From Candidatus Omnitrophota bacterium (GTDB lineage Bacteria; Omnitrophota; Gorgyraeia; Gygaellales; Profunditerraquicolaceae), in the NCBI GenBank assembly GCA_016867005.1, contig VGKM01000018.1, positions 1 to 13,547 on the forward strand: a DNA stretch of 13,547 bases, read 5' to 3'. The translations under genes were made by a program, and so were the position numbers. Shown here in pieces: positions 7,044-13,547 of the stretch. Numbering within the stretch: the first letter of the stretch is position 1; every line of letters starts with the position of its first letter. A model generated the notes under the pieces. It did not search any database, was not told where the DNA came from, and worked only from the letters and a program-made list of their open reading frames with translations.

Positions 7044-7071
7044 ATTTTATTAAACAAACCGGTAAAATCAC

Positions 7072-7100
7072 TTGATTAAAGCAAGATGTGCTGGTACAAT
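7072..7100 (+). promoter_or_regulatory. Strong candidate sigma-70-type promoter of the nonulosonic-acid operon
   Basis: TTGATT (7072-7077) and TACAAT (7095-7100) are 17 bases apart, the ideal spacing. A start about seven bases after the -10 box falls at 7107-7108, at the ATG of the regulator gene. The transcript would thus have no leader or nearly none, which agrees with the lack of any Shine-Dalgarno sequence there. Confidence 0.65.
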
Positions 7101-7107
7101 ATGTTCA

Positions 7108-7452
7108 ATGCTTGAACAACCCCCCAAAGAAGAAATTCTTCATATTATACGGGCGATTGAAAATGACCCTGCCGCTACTCAACGCGGTATTTCCCAAACG
7201 CTCGATATTTCTTTAGGTAAAACAAATTACCTCCTCAAGGCATTGATTAATAAGGGTATTATCAAGGCAAAAAGCTTCTCTAATAACCCTGGAAAATTGA
7301 CGAAAATCGGTTATATCCTTACTAGCAAGGGCATAAAACACAGATTTGATCTTATGAGGCATTTTCTCGAGAAGAAAGAATCCGAGTATAACCAGATTAA
7401 GCAGGAATGGGAGAAGTTAAAAATTAAACATTCAAACGGGACAAAAACATGA
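7108..7452 (+). CDS. EPS-associated MarR-type winged-helix transcriptional regulator
   Basis: This 114-aa protein is a small DNA-binding regulator of the MarR-like family found in exopolysaccharide loci (the TIGR04176 type, by recall). Seen: a helix-turn-helix TQRGISQTLDISLGKTNYLL (24-43), then ALINKGIIKAKSFSNNPGKL as the recognition-to-wing segment, a YILTSKGI wing end (69-76), and a charged C-terminal helix (86-106) that could dimerise as a coiled coil. The ATG at 7108 is used; the in-frame TTG at 7072 would add 12 residues but coincides with the -35 box. Its stop overlaps the next start as ATGA, so it is the first gene of the operon and probably controls it. No operator palindrome stands out near the promoter. 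Confidence 0.85.
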   Translation: MLEQPPKEEILHIIRAIENDPAATQRGISQTLDISLGKTNYLLKALINKGIIKAKSFSNNPGKLTKIGYILTSKGIKHRFDLMRHFLEKKESEYNQIKQEWEKLKIKHSNGTKT

Positions 7453-8423
7453 AGAAAAAGGTGTTTGTCACCGGAGCAGGGGGGTTTATCGGGTCGCATC
7501 TTTGCGAGCTCCTGGCGGAAAAAGGGTATAGTGTAAGGGCATTAATCAAATATAATTCAAGGAATGACTGGGGATGGCTGGAAGGTAAAAAAAACAGGAA
7601 TATCGAAATTTTTACCGGAGACATCCGCAGCAGAGATATTGTAAGAAGAGCACTTTCAGGCGTAAAAATAGTTTTCCACCTTGCCGCCCTGATAGGGATC
7701 CCGTATTCATATCATTCCCCTGACTCCTATGTTGAAACAAACGTGATAGGCACATTGAATCTTCTTCAGGCAGCAAGGGATTCAGATATTGAGAAATTCA
7801 TACATACATCTACAAGCGAAGTCTATGGCACGGCAAAATTTGTCCCAATAACCGAAAAACACGATATAAATCCTCAGTCTCCTTACGCGGCAACCAAAGC
7901 TTCAGCCGACTTTATCGCTTTGTCTTTCTTCCGTTCTTTTGGGCTTCCCGTAACTGTGATAAGGCCGTTTAATACCTATGGCCCCAGGCAGTCAGCAAGG
8001 GCTATAATACCGACTATCATAAGCCAGATACATAGCAATGAAAGAAAGCTTCGCCTGGGATCCCTTACCCCAACAAGAGATTTCACTTTTGTTAAAGACA
8101 CAATTTCTGCTTTTGTCAGAGCATCTGAATCCAGGAAAGCGAATGGTGAAGTGTTTAACATCGGCTCTAATACGGATATATCCATAGGATGCCTGGCAAA
8201 GCTTATTGCTAAGCTCTCCGGTAAAGTAATTGACGTTGAGTGCGACAAAAGCCGTATAAGGCCGGCTAAGAGCGAGGTTGAACGCCTTTTGGCAGATACA
8301 AAGAAAGCTTCAGAAATTCTGTCTTGGAAGCCGGTTTATAGCCTGCAGAAAGGGCTTTTGGAAACAATTTCCTGGATTAAGAAGAATAGGAAGAGTTACA
8401 AGAGCGGGATTTACAATGTTTGA
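7449..8423 (+). CDS. legB: NAD-dependent nucleotide-sugar 4,6-dehydratase, LegB-like
   Basis: This 324-aa extended SDR protein probably turns GDP-GlcNAc into its 4-keto-6-deoxy form, the first committed step toward legionaminic acid in the Campylobacter route. Seen: TGAGGFIGSH (8-17) binds NAD, TSTSEVYG (120-127) holds the catalytic Thr/Ser and Glu region of 4,6-dehydratases, and Y146/K150 lie in SPYAATKAS. RPFNTYGPRQ and the GSLTPTRDFTFVKD motif (near 197-219) are typical of LegB and related dehydratases. The naming depends on the neighbours LegC, PtmE, LegH and LegI as well as on sequence; GDP-mannose or UDP-sugar use cannot be ruled out. The start overlaps the regulator stop by four bases (ATGA). 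Confidence 0.82.
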   Translation: MKKKVFVTGAGGFIGSHLCELLAEKGYSVRALIKYNSRNDWGWLEGKKNRNIEIFTGDIRSRDIVRRALSGVKIVFHLAALIGIPYSYHSPDSYVETNVIGTLNLLQAARDSDIEKFIHTSTSEVYGTAKFVPITEKHDINPQSPYAATKASADFIALSFFRSFGLPVTVIRPFNTYGPRQSARAIIPTIISQIHSNERKLRLGSLTPTRDFTFVKDTISAFVRASESRKANGEVFNIGSNTDISIGCLAKLIAKLSGKVIDVECDKSRIRPAKSEVERLLADTKKASEILSWKPVYSLQKGLLETISWIKKNRKSYKSGIYNV

Positions 8424-9603
8424 TATGAAAATACCATTGTCAGCGCCGAACTTGTGCGGCAGAGAACTTGACTATGTAAACGAATGCATTCGTTCTAACT
8501 GGATTTCCGGCGCGGGTGAATTCATAAGGAAATTTGAAGTTGCAGTCTGCAATAGATTCAAAATCAAGAATGCTGTTTCCTGTGTTAACGGCACCTCGGC
8601 GCTATTACTTGCTCTTGAGCTTTCTGGAGTGGAAACAGGGGATGAAGTTATCGTGCCAACAGTGACTTTTATCTCTCCTGTGAATGCTGTAAGGCATCGG
8701 GGAGCGGCGCCTATTTTTATGGACTGCGATGAATATCTAAATATCGATGTTGAGAAGTTGCAAGATTTTTGCAGAAAAGAATGCAAGATGACAGCAAGGG
8801 GATTAATAAATAAAACAACCGGCAGGATTATTAAGGCCATTATTCCGGTGCATGTTTTCGGTAACCCCTGCAGAATGGAAGAGGTTTGCGCTGCTGCAAG
8901 GGAATTTAGATTATCAGTCATAGAGGATGCCGCTGAAAGCCTGGGCTCTTATTATACCTGCGGGAAGTTCTCTGGAAAATTCACCGGGAGCATAGGCGAT
9001 TTCGGAGTTTATTCCTTTAATGCCAATAAGGTTGTGACATCGGCCGGAGGAGGCATGATTTTGAGCCGTAAAAAAACTGTTTCAAAAAAGGCAAGGTATT
9101 TAATAGACCAGGCAAAGGACGACCCGGTTCGTTATATTCATAGAGAAGCCGGATATAATCTGCGGCTTTCAAATTTACACGCGGCAGTAGGCCTTGCGCA
9201 ACTTGAGCTCTTAGGCCAGTTCCTTGCCATTAAAAGGAAGAATTTAGAGTTATATAGAAAACTTATTTCTCCCATTGCTGGGTTATCCTTCCTTGAGCCG
9301 CCTCCTGGCACGCGGGCAAATCTGTGGTTTTACCCGCTTCTTATCGAAAAGGAAATATTTGGCAGGTCAAGGCAAGAAACTATGAAGGCATTCTCTAATA
9401 ACAATATCGAAACAAGGCCTCTTTGGAAATTAAACCATCTTCAGCGCCCGTATTTAAAATGCCAGTCATATAAGATAGATAAAGCGCCTAGATTATTTGA
9501 GAAAATAATCAATTTGCCTTGCGGCACCGGCTTAAGAGAGAGAGAGATTGAAGAAGTAGTTTCGGTTTTAGTGCGGCTTAAGGGTAAAAATGGAAAGAAT
9601 TAG
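8416..9603 (+). CDS. legC: PLP-dependent sugar aminotransferase, LegC-like (DegT/DnrJ/EryC1/StrS family)
   Basis: This 395-aa enzyme would place an amino group at C4 of the keto sugar made by the preceding dehydratase. Seen: start IPLSAPNLCGRELDYV, CVNGTSALLLAL (56-67) for the PLP phosphate, the aspartate D171 in VIEDAAESLGS, and the Schiff-base lysine K205 in SFNANKVVTSAGGG. The NIETRPLWKLNH segment near the C terminus belongs to the same family. The ATG at 8416 overlaps the legB stop by eight bases and has a weak GAGCGGG ahead of it (8402-8408); an in-frame ATG at 8425 is also possible. An upstream in-frame start at 8278 was not used, as its 46 extra residues lie over legB and match nothing in the family. 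Confidence 0.87.
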   Translation: MFDMKIPLSAPNLCGRELDYVNECIRSNWISGAGEFIRKFEVAVCNRFKIKNAVSCVNGTSALLLALELSGVETGDEVIVPTVTFISPVNAVRHRGAAPIFMDCDEYLNIDVEKLQDFCRKECKMTARGLINKTTGRIIKAIIPVHVFGNPCRMEEVCAAAREFRLSVIEDAAESLGSYYTCGKFSGKFTGSIGDFGVYSFNANKVVTSAGGGMILSRKKTVSKKARYLIDQAKDDPVRYIHREAGYNLRLSNLHAAVGLAQLELLGQFLAIKRKNLELYRKLISPIAGLSFLEPPPGTRANLWFYPLLIEKEIFGRSRQETMKAFSNNNIETRPLWKLNHLQRPYLKCQSYKIDKAPRLFEKIINLPCGTGLREREIEEVVSVLVRLKGKNGKN

Positions 9604-10648
9604 AGAGATCACGGTTGGTTTGGATTGTTCGGTAAAGCAAGCCCTAAAAAAAATAGACCAGACAGGCAAGAAGATAGTTTTTGTCGTTGATGATAGGGGC
9701 GGGCTTTTCGGAGTCGTAACGGATGGGGATATCAGAAGGTGGATTTTAAAAGACAGGAGCCTGCATGATAATATCGCCAAGGTAATGAATAAGAAGCCGG
9801 TTTTCCTGCAAGAGGGATATTCACTTCAGCAGGCTAAAGAGTTAATGGTAAAAAAAGGCATTGAATGTATTCCTGTTCTTGCCAGAAACATGAAAGTCGT
9901 TTCGGCTCTGTGGTGGGCCGACTTGTTTAATGAGAAATTCAGAAGGTTTAAGCCTATATACCGGTATCCTGTGGTAATAATGGCAGGAGGCGAGGGGAGC
10001 AGGCTCCTTCCTCTTACTAATATCCTGCCTAAACCGCTTTTGCCTATAGGCGAAAAACCAATGCTCGAGATAGTTATGGACAAATTTCTCGAGTACGGAT
10101 GTAAGGATTTCTATCTTTCGCTGAATTATAAGGCACAGATTATAAAGGCCTATTTTAATGAGTGTTCAGGTAAATTCAATATCAATTATATTGAAGAAGA
10201 TAGGCCGCTTGGCACGATAGGGAGCCTGGGGTTTGTTAAAGATATTATAAGAAAGACATTCTTTATAAGCAATTGCGATGTTTTGATAGAGGCGGATTAT
10301 TCCGATATGCTCAAGTATCACAAGAAAAACAGAAACCTTATTACTATTGCTGTTTCACTGAAGCATTTCTCTATTCCCTACGGCATTTGTTCAATTGAGA
10401 ACGGAGGGGCTTTGAAAGGCATTTGCGAGAAACCTGAACAAGACCACCTTGTTAATACGGGATTTTATATCGCAGAGCCAAAGGTATTGGATTTTATCCC
10501 GAAAGGTTGTGTTTATCATATGACCGACTTGATTGGCCGCTGCCTCAAAAATAAACTTAAGGTCGGCGTCTATCCTGTTTCTGATAAAAGCTGGATAGAT
10601 CTTGGCCAAAGACAGGAACTCCATAATCTATCATCAAAAGCAGATTAA
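9590..10648 (+). CDS. ptmE: CBS-domain sugar-1-phosphate nucleotidyltransferase, PtmE-like
   Basis: This 352-aa protein joins two CBS domains (about 1-58 and 62-116) to a nucleotidyltransferase domain (about 126-345). CBS features: VFVVDDRGGLFGVVTDGDIRR (30-50) and the IECIPVL strand (91-97). Transferase features: MAGGEGSR (131-138), LPKPLLPIG (146-154), metal site NCD (228-230), EKP (280-282), NTGFY (289-293) and WIDLG (335-339). In Campylobacter, PtmE makes GDP-glucosamine from GlcN-1-P to feed the legionaminic acid pathway; I assign that role here from architecture and neighbours. The CBS pair suggests control by a bound adenine nucleotide. AAGGG (9580-9584) precedes the ATG, which overlaps legC by 14 bases. 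Confidence 0.83.
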   Translation: MERIREITVGLDCSVKQALKKIDQTGKKIVFVVDDRGGLFGVVTDGDIRRWILKDRSLHDNIAKVMNKKPVFLQEGYSLQQAKELMVKKGIECIPVLARNMKVVSALWWADLFNEKFRRFKPIYRYPVVIMAGGEGSRLLPLTNILPKPLLPIGEKPMLEIVMDKFLEYGCKDFYLSLNYKAQIIKAYFNECSGKFNINYIEEDRPLGTIGSLGFVKDIIRKTFFISNCDVLIEADYSDMLKYHKKNRNLITIAVSLKHFSIPYGICSIENGGALKGICEKPEQDHLVNTGFYIAEPKVLDFIPKGCVYHMTDLIGRCLKNKLKVGVYPVSDKSWIDLGQRQELHNLSSKAD

Positions 10649-10652
10649 TCGT

Positions 10653-11297
10653 ATGGAAGACATAGTATTGATAGGAGCCGGTGGGCATGCTAAATCAGTT
10701 ATAGAGGCGGTTGTTTCAGGCAATAACTTCAGGATCTATGGATTGATTGACGCTAATCTTAAGCCCGGCGAGAAAGTTTGCGGGCTTGAGGTAATCGGAG
10801 ACGATTCCTGTATCGATAAGGCAATAACAAGAGGCATAAAAAGCTTTTTCATAGCGGTTGGTAGTATAGGCAAGCCTGATTTAAGAGTACGGTTATTTGA
10901 GATGTTAAAGCAAAGGGGCGTAGAATTACCTAATATTATTCACCCGTCAGCGGTTGTATCGCGTTTTTCCGTTCTTGGGAAAGGCAACTTTGTCGGCGCC
11001 AAAGCCGTTATTAATGCGGGAGCAGTGACCGGTAATAATTGCATTATTAATACTTCTTCTGTTATTGAGCATGATTGTGAATTGTCCGATTTTGTGCACT
11101 TAGCCTGTGGAGCAGTTCTTAGCGGAGGCGTAAGAATAGGCGCTAGAACACATATCGGAGCAGGAAGTTGTGTTTCAAATTCTCTAGAAATCGGCTCAAA
11201 CACTATTATTGGTTCGGGGAGCGTTGTTACAGAAAACATACCAGGTGGCTGTATCGCCTTCGGCAATCCTTGTAAATTAGTAAGAAAGAATGAGTAA
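10653..11297 (+). CDS. legH: Sugar O/N-acetyltransferase of the NeuD/PglD type, LegH-like
   Basis: This 214-aa cytosolic enzyme likely adds an acetyl group from acetyl-CoA to the new C4 amine of the sugar. Seen: an N-terminal Rossmann-like lobe with VLIGAGGHAKSVIE (5-18), then a left-handed beta-helix of hexapeptide repeats from about 98 to 205. The catalytic histidine of PglD-type enzymes corresponds to H140 in VIEHDCELSDFVHLACGA, with E139 just before it. The ATG at 10653 fits the family start; an in-frame TTG at 10602 lies inside ptmE. It begins four bases after the ptmE stop without a clear Shine-Dalgarno sequence, and overlaps the next gene by eight bases. A NeuD role for an O-acetylated sialic acid is the alternative. 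Confidence 0.82.
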   Translation: MEDIVLIGAGGHAKSVIEAVVSGNNFRIYGLIDANLKPGEKVCGLEVIGDDSCIDKAITRGIKSFFIAVGSIGKPDLRVRLFEMLKQRGVELPNIIHPSAVVSRFSVLGKGNFVGAKAVINAGAVTGNNCIINTSSVIEHDCELSDFVHLACGAVLSGGVRIGARTHIGAGSCVSNSLEIGSNTIIGSGSVVTENIPGGCIAFGNPCKLVRKNE

Positions 11298-12318
11298 AAA
11301 AATCTTTGTGATAGCTGAAGCAGGGGTCAATCATAACGGTTCGCTTGAGACCGCCGTTAAAATGGTGGATGTCGCTGCCAGTGCCGGTTCAGATGCTGTA
11401 AAATTCCAAACCTTTACGGCAGAAAGAGTCGTAGCATCTGGCGCTGCTAAGGCAAAATATCAGATCAGAAATACAAAAGACAGCGGTTCTCAGCTGGAAA
11501 TGCTTAAAAAACTGGAATTGCCGGCTTCAGCTTTTAATGAGCTTAGTTCCTATTGCAAGAAAAAAAACATCCTTTTTATGTCTACTCCTTTTGATCCTCA
11601 GAGCGCAGACATGCTTGATGGTATTGGCATGAAGATTTTTAAAATTCCCTCCGGGGAGCTAACGAACAAGCCGCTTATTGAGCACATAGCAAATATAAGA
11701 AAACCCATAATTCTTTCTACGGGCATGTCATATCTTGAGGAAGTGCTTGCTGCTGTCCGCTGGATAAAGAAGGCCTGGAAACGTGATTTTCCTCGTGGCT
11801 TCTATCTGGGGCCGCTTGTTTTGATGCACTGCATTTCCAGTTATCCCGCGAAAACAATAGAGCTAAATTTGGCCGTGCTATCGACACTTAGAAAAAGAAC
11901 CGGCCTGCCTGTTGGATTCTCCGACCATTCAATGGGCGGTATAATGTCTATAGCTGCAGCAGGAATGGGCGCCTCGGCAATAGAAAAGCATTTTACCCTC
12001 TCCCGTTCTTTACCTGGTCCGGACCACAAGGCATCGCTTGAACCGGGAGAACTCAAGCAGATGATCTCCGACTTAAGAGCGGTTGAATGCGCTTTGGGTG
12101 ATGGCGTTAGGCGCCCATCCACGGATGAAAAAGAAACGATGCTTATTGCAAGGCGAAGCATTGTTGCTGCGGTACCGATAAGAAAAGGTGAAGTTATAAG
12201 CCGTAGTAAGCTTGATTTTAAGCGGCCGGGAACAGGGATCAGTCCCGCTGATCTTGACAAAGTAATAGGTAAAAGAGCAAAAAACGATTTTTCTCCTGAC
12301 GAGCTGATAAAGCTTTAA
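11290..12318 (+). CDS. legI: Nonulosonic acid synthase, LegI/NeuB-like
   Basis: This 342-aa enzyme condenses a sugar such as 2,4-diacetamido-2,4,6-trideoxymannose with phosphoenolpyruvate to give the nine-carbon acid. Seen: FVIAEAGVNHNGS (6-18) opening the TIM barrel, VKFQTF (37-42), KYQIRNT-SGSQLEMLKKLEL (56-77), STPFD (98-102), FKIPSGE (117-123), STGMS (143-147) and MHCISSYPA (179-187). The metal-site histidines are H213 in SDHS and H234 in EKHFT. A C-terminal SAF (antifreeze-like) domain covers about 285-342 with RPGTGISP, as in NeuB and LegI. It could also act in sialic or pseudaminic acid synthesis; the LegB, LegC, PtmE and LegH neighbours favour legionaminic acid. Confidence 0.9.
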   Translation: MSKKIFVIAEAGVNHNGSLETAVKMVDVAASAGSDAVKFQTFTAERVVASGAAKAKYQIRNTKDSGSQLEMLKKLELPASAFNELSSYCKKKNILFMSTPFDPQSADMLDGIGMKIFKIPSGELTNKPLIEHIANIRKPIILSTGMSYLEEVLAAVRWIKKAWKRDFPRGFYLGPLVLMHCISSYPAKTIELNLAVLSTLRKRTGLPVGFSDHSMGGIMSIAAAGMGASAIEKHFTLSRSLPGPDHKASLEPGELKQMISDLRAVECALGDGVRRPSTDEKETMLIARRSIVAAVPIRKGEVISRSKLDFKRPGTGISPADLDKVIGKRAKNDFSPDELIKL

Positions 12319-12326
12319 GCATAATC

Positions 12327-13007
12327 ATGACAAAGATAGCAATACATCAAAGTGAATATATTCCCTGGCCACCATATTTTAAAAAGGCCGCATTAGCCGA
12401 TATCTTTGTAGTCCTGGATAATGTTCAATTCCAGAAGAACGGCATACAGAACAGAAACCGCCTGAGGAACCAAAATGGCCCTTTTTGGATGACTATACCG
12501 GTAACAGGAAGCCTGGCCGATCATATTAAGGACAAAAAAATATCTGATCAGGGATTCAGGAAGAAGCACTTTAATTCGCTTCTGTTTTCTTATTCAAAAG
12601 CCCCATTCTGGAGTGTTTTTGCAAAGGACCTGGCTAAGCTTTATGATGGGAGTTATTTCTCTCTGGGAGAAATCAACCAGGCTTTTTTGGGTTATATATT
12701 CGGAAAGCTTAATATTCAAACCGATGTTTATTATTCTTCAGGGTGGGATTTTTGCGGAAAAAAATCAGACCTGATACTGAATATCTGCAAACACTTTAAA
12801 GCAGACACCTATATAAGCGGGGCAGGAGGGAAAAATTATTTAAAAGAGAATGAGTTCAGGAAATCCGGTATCGAGATTAAATATATTAAATCCGAACCTC
12901 CTGTATATCAACAATTTCACAAGGGTGTATTTGTCGAAGGGCTATCTATCCTTGATATGTTTTTTAACGTGGATTTAGAAGAAATAAAAAAGTATTCGGA
13001 GGATTAG
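12327..13007 (+). CDS. WbqC-family protein
   Basis: This 226-aa protein has the WbqC family signature: IHQSEYIPWPPYFKKAALAD near the N terminus (6-25), the basic NGIQNRNRLRN (38-48), and an SGAGGKNYL segment near residue 166-175. These proteins are frequent in O-antigen and glycan loci next to aminotransferases and methyltransferases, but their reaction is not firmly known; a transfer of an acyl or amino group to a sugar amine has been proposed. It starts eight bases after legI without a Shine-Dalgarno sequence, so it is likely coupled. The location suggests it modifies the nonulosonic acid or a related sugar; that is inference. Confidence 0.87.
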   Translation: MTKIAIHQSEYIPWPPYFKKAALADIFVVLDNVQFQKNGIQNRNRLRNQNGPFWMTIPVTGSLADHIKDKKISDQGFRKKHFNSLLFSYSKAPFWSVFAKDLAKLYDGSYFSLGEINQAFLGYIFGKLNIQTDVYYSSGWDFCGKKSDLILNICKHFKADTYISGAGGKNYLKENEFRKSGIEIKYIKSEPPVYQQFHKGVFVEGLSILDMFFNVDLEEIKKYSED

Positions 13008-13008
13008 C

Positions 13009-13547
13009 ATGGAAAATGCATGGAAGGTGAATACGCAGGTGTGGGAAGATATATATGCCCAGAATAAATCTATGCTGCAGTACCCTGAAAGCACCCTAGT
13101 GAGCTTGTCTTATCATATTCTTGATCCCAGTAAGCATAAAAAAATCCTCGACTATGGTTTTGGCGCAGGGGCAAACGCCTTATTTTTACTAAAAAGAGGT
13201 TTTGAGGTCTCGGGTGTAGAGGTGTCCGAGACAGCCGTCAGGGTTGTTTCTGAGAGAATAAGAAGAGAAGGGTTTAATTCTGATTTTAAGCTAATGAAAA
13301 ACGGAATAATTGATCATCCCGACAATACTTTTGATGCAGTTATCCCCTGGGGGGTGCTTTGCTATAACAATTGGGAAACTTTACCAAAGTCAATGAAGGA
13401 AATAGAGAGAGTGTTGAGGCCGGGAGGTTTATTTATCGGCACTATGGCTGCATCCGGAGATATTTCTGAAGAGCAAGGTGCCAAAATAGAAGACGGTATT
13501 TTCAGGTCTAAGGTAAAAGCGCAGGAGGGGGCAATAAGAATGGTAGT
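13009..13547 (+). CDS. SAM-dependent class I methyltransferase, N-terminal part (partial)
   Basis: The gene runs off the window after 179 codons. The ATG at 13009 has GGAGG (12998-13002) six bases upstream and follows the WbqC gene by one base. Seen: VNTQVWEDIYAQ at the start (7-18), SAM-binding motif I KILDYGFGAGANALFLLKRGF (45-65) with the acidic EVS ending strand two (71-73), FDAVIPWGVL (about 109-118) as motif II, and RVLRPGGLFIGTM (about 136-148) as motif III. The family is Methyltransf_11-like. It may methylate an O or N position on the sugar or on a nearby glycan; the substrate cannot be deduced. Confidence 0.88.
   Translation, partial: MENAWKVNTQVWEDIYAQNKSMLQYPESTLVSLSYHILDPSKHKKILDYGFGAGANALFLLKRGFEVSGVEVSETAVRVVSERIRREGFNSDFKLMKNGIIDHPDNTFDAVIPWGVLCYNNWETLPKSMKEIERVLRPGGLFIGTMAASGDISEEQGAKIEDGIFRSKVKAQEGAIRMV

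Noticed and set aside
6593..7057. Minus-strand open frame of 154 codons opposite the NRS/ER-like gene
   Set aside because: The + strand protein has clear motifs across its length; the reverse product has none.
7030..7071. Short ATTTTA/TAAAAT inverted repeat (7044-7049 and 7063-7068) as a terminator or operator
   Set aside because: Only six AT pairs with a 13-base loop and no T tract; expected by chance in this DNA.
8278..8415. Extended N terminus for the aminotransferase
   Set aside because: The 46 extra residues are the legB coding sequence read in another frame and do not resemble the family.
8472..8921. Minus-strand open frame of 149 codons opposite legC
   Set aside because: It is low in recognisable content and lies opposite a well-supported aminotransferase.
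11841..12260. Minus-strand open frame of 139 codons opposite legI
   Set aside because: It is antisense to a conserved synthase and has no family features.

Overview
This window reads as a chromosome fragment from an uncultivated, AT-leaning bacterium. The gene mix (short housekeeping genes packed with no or tiny gaps, tandem GalT-like genes next to gap, a MarR-type EPS-associated regulator, a nonulosonic-acid locus) would suit Omnitrophota (former OP3) or a related lineage. That placement is inference from gene style; no marker gene in the window proves it. All genes lie on the + strand, coding density is very high, and no gene-free stretch exceeds about 105 bases.

Region 1 (1-2936): the 3' end of a gene that looks like a GT28/MurG-type glycolipid glycosyltransferase, overlapped by priA, followed one base later by fmt. 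The PriA protein keeps its eight zinc-binding cysteines and the flanking landmarks of the family. It has lost Walker A, the DEEH box, the KG of motif V and the arginine-rich motif VI, so it looks like an ATPase-dead pseudohelicase.

Region 2 (2937-6204): a candidate promoter, a 5' leader with two back-to-back perfect hairpins (the second holds the Shine-Dalgarno bases in its loop), two tandem GalT-like genes that share one base, gap, and a clear intrinsic terminator. The first GalT copy has HSK where the second has the catalytic HPH, so the pair looks like one active and one altered paralogue.

Region 3 (6210-7043): a stand-alone short-chain dehydrogenase that resembles the plant and giant-virus NRS/ER (UER1) enzymes, the bifunctional 3,5-epimerase/4-reductase of UDP- or dTDP-L-rhamnose synthesis. 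The cysteine and lysine considered catalytic in that family are both present.

Region 4 (7072-13547, continuing off the edge): a compact surface-sugar operon opened by a strong-looking promoter placed so that the first gene should be almost leaderless. Order: MarR-type EPS regulator, LegB-like 4,6-dehydratase, LegC-like PLP aminotransferase, PtmE-like CBS-nucleotidyltransferase, LegH/PglD-like acetyltransferase, LegI/NeuB-like synthase, a WbqC-family protein and a truncated SAM methyltransferase. Most of these genes overlap or nearly touch. Together they fit the GDP-sugar route to a legionaminic-acid-type nonulosonic acid. The hydrolysing 2-epimerase (LegG/NeuC) and CMP-transferase (LegF/NeuA) are not in the window and would be expected downstream. 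No RNA genes, CRISPR arrays, insertion sequences or integration sites were seen.
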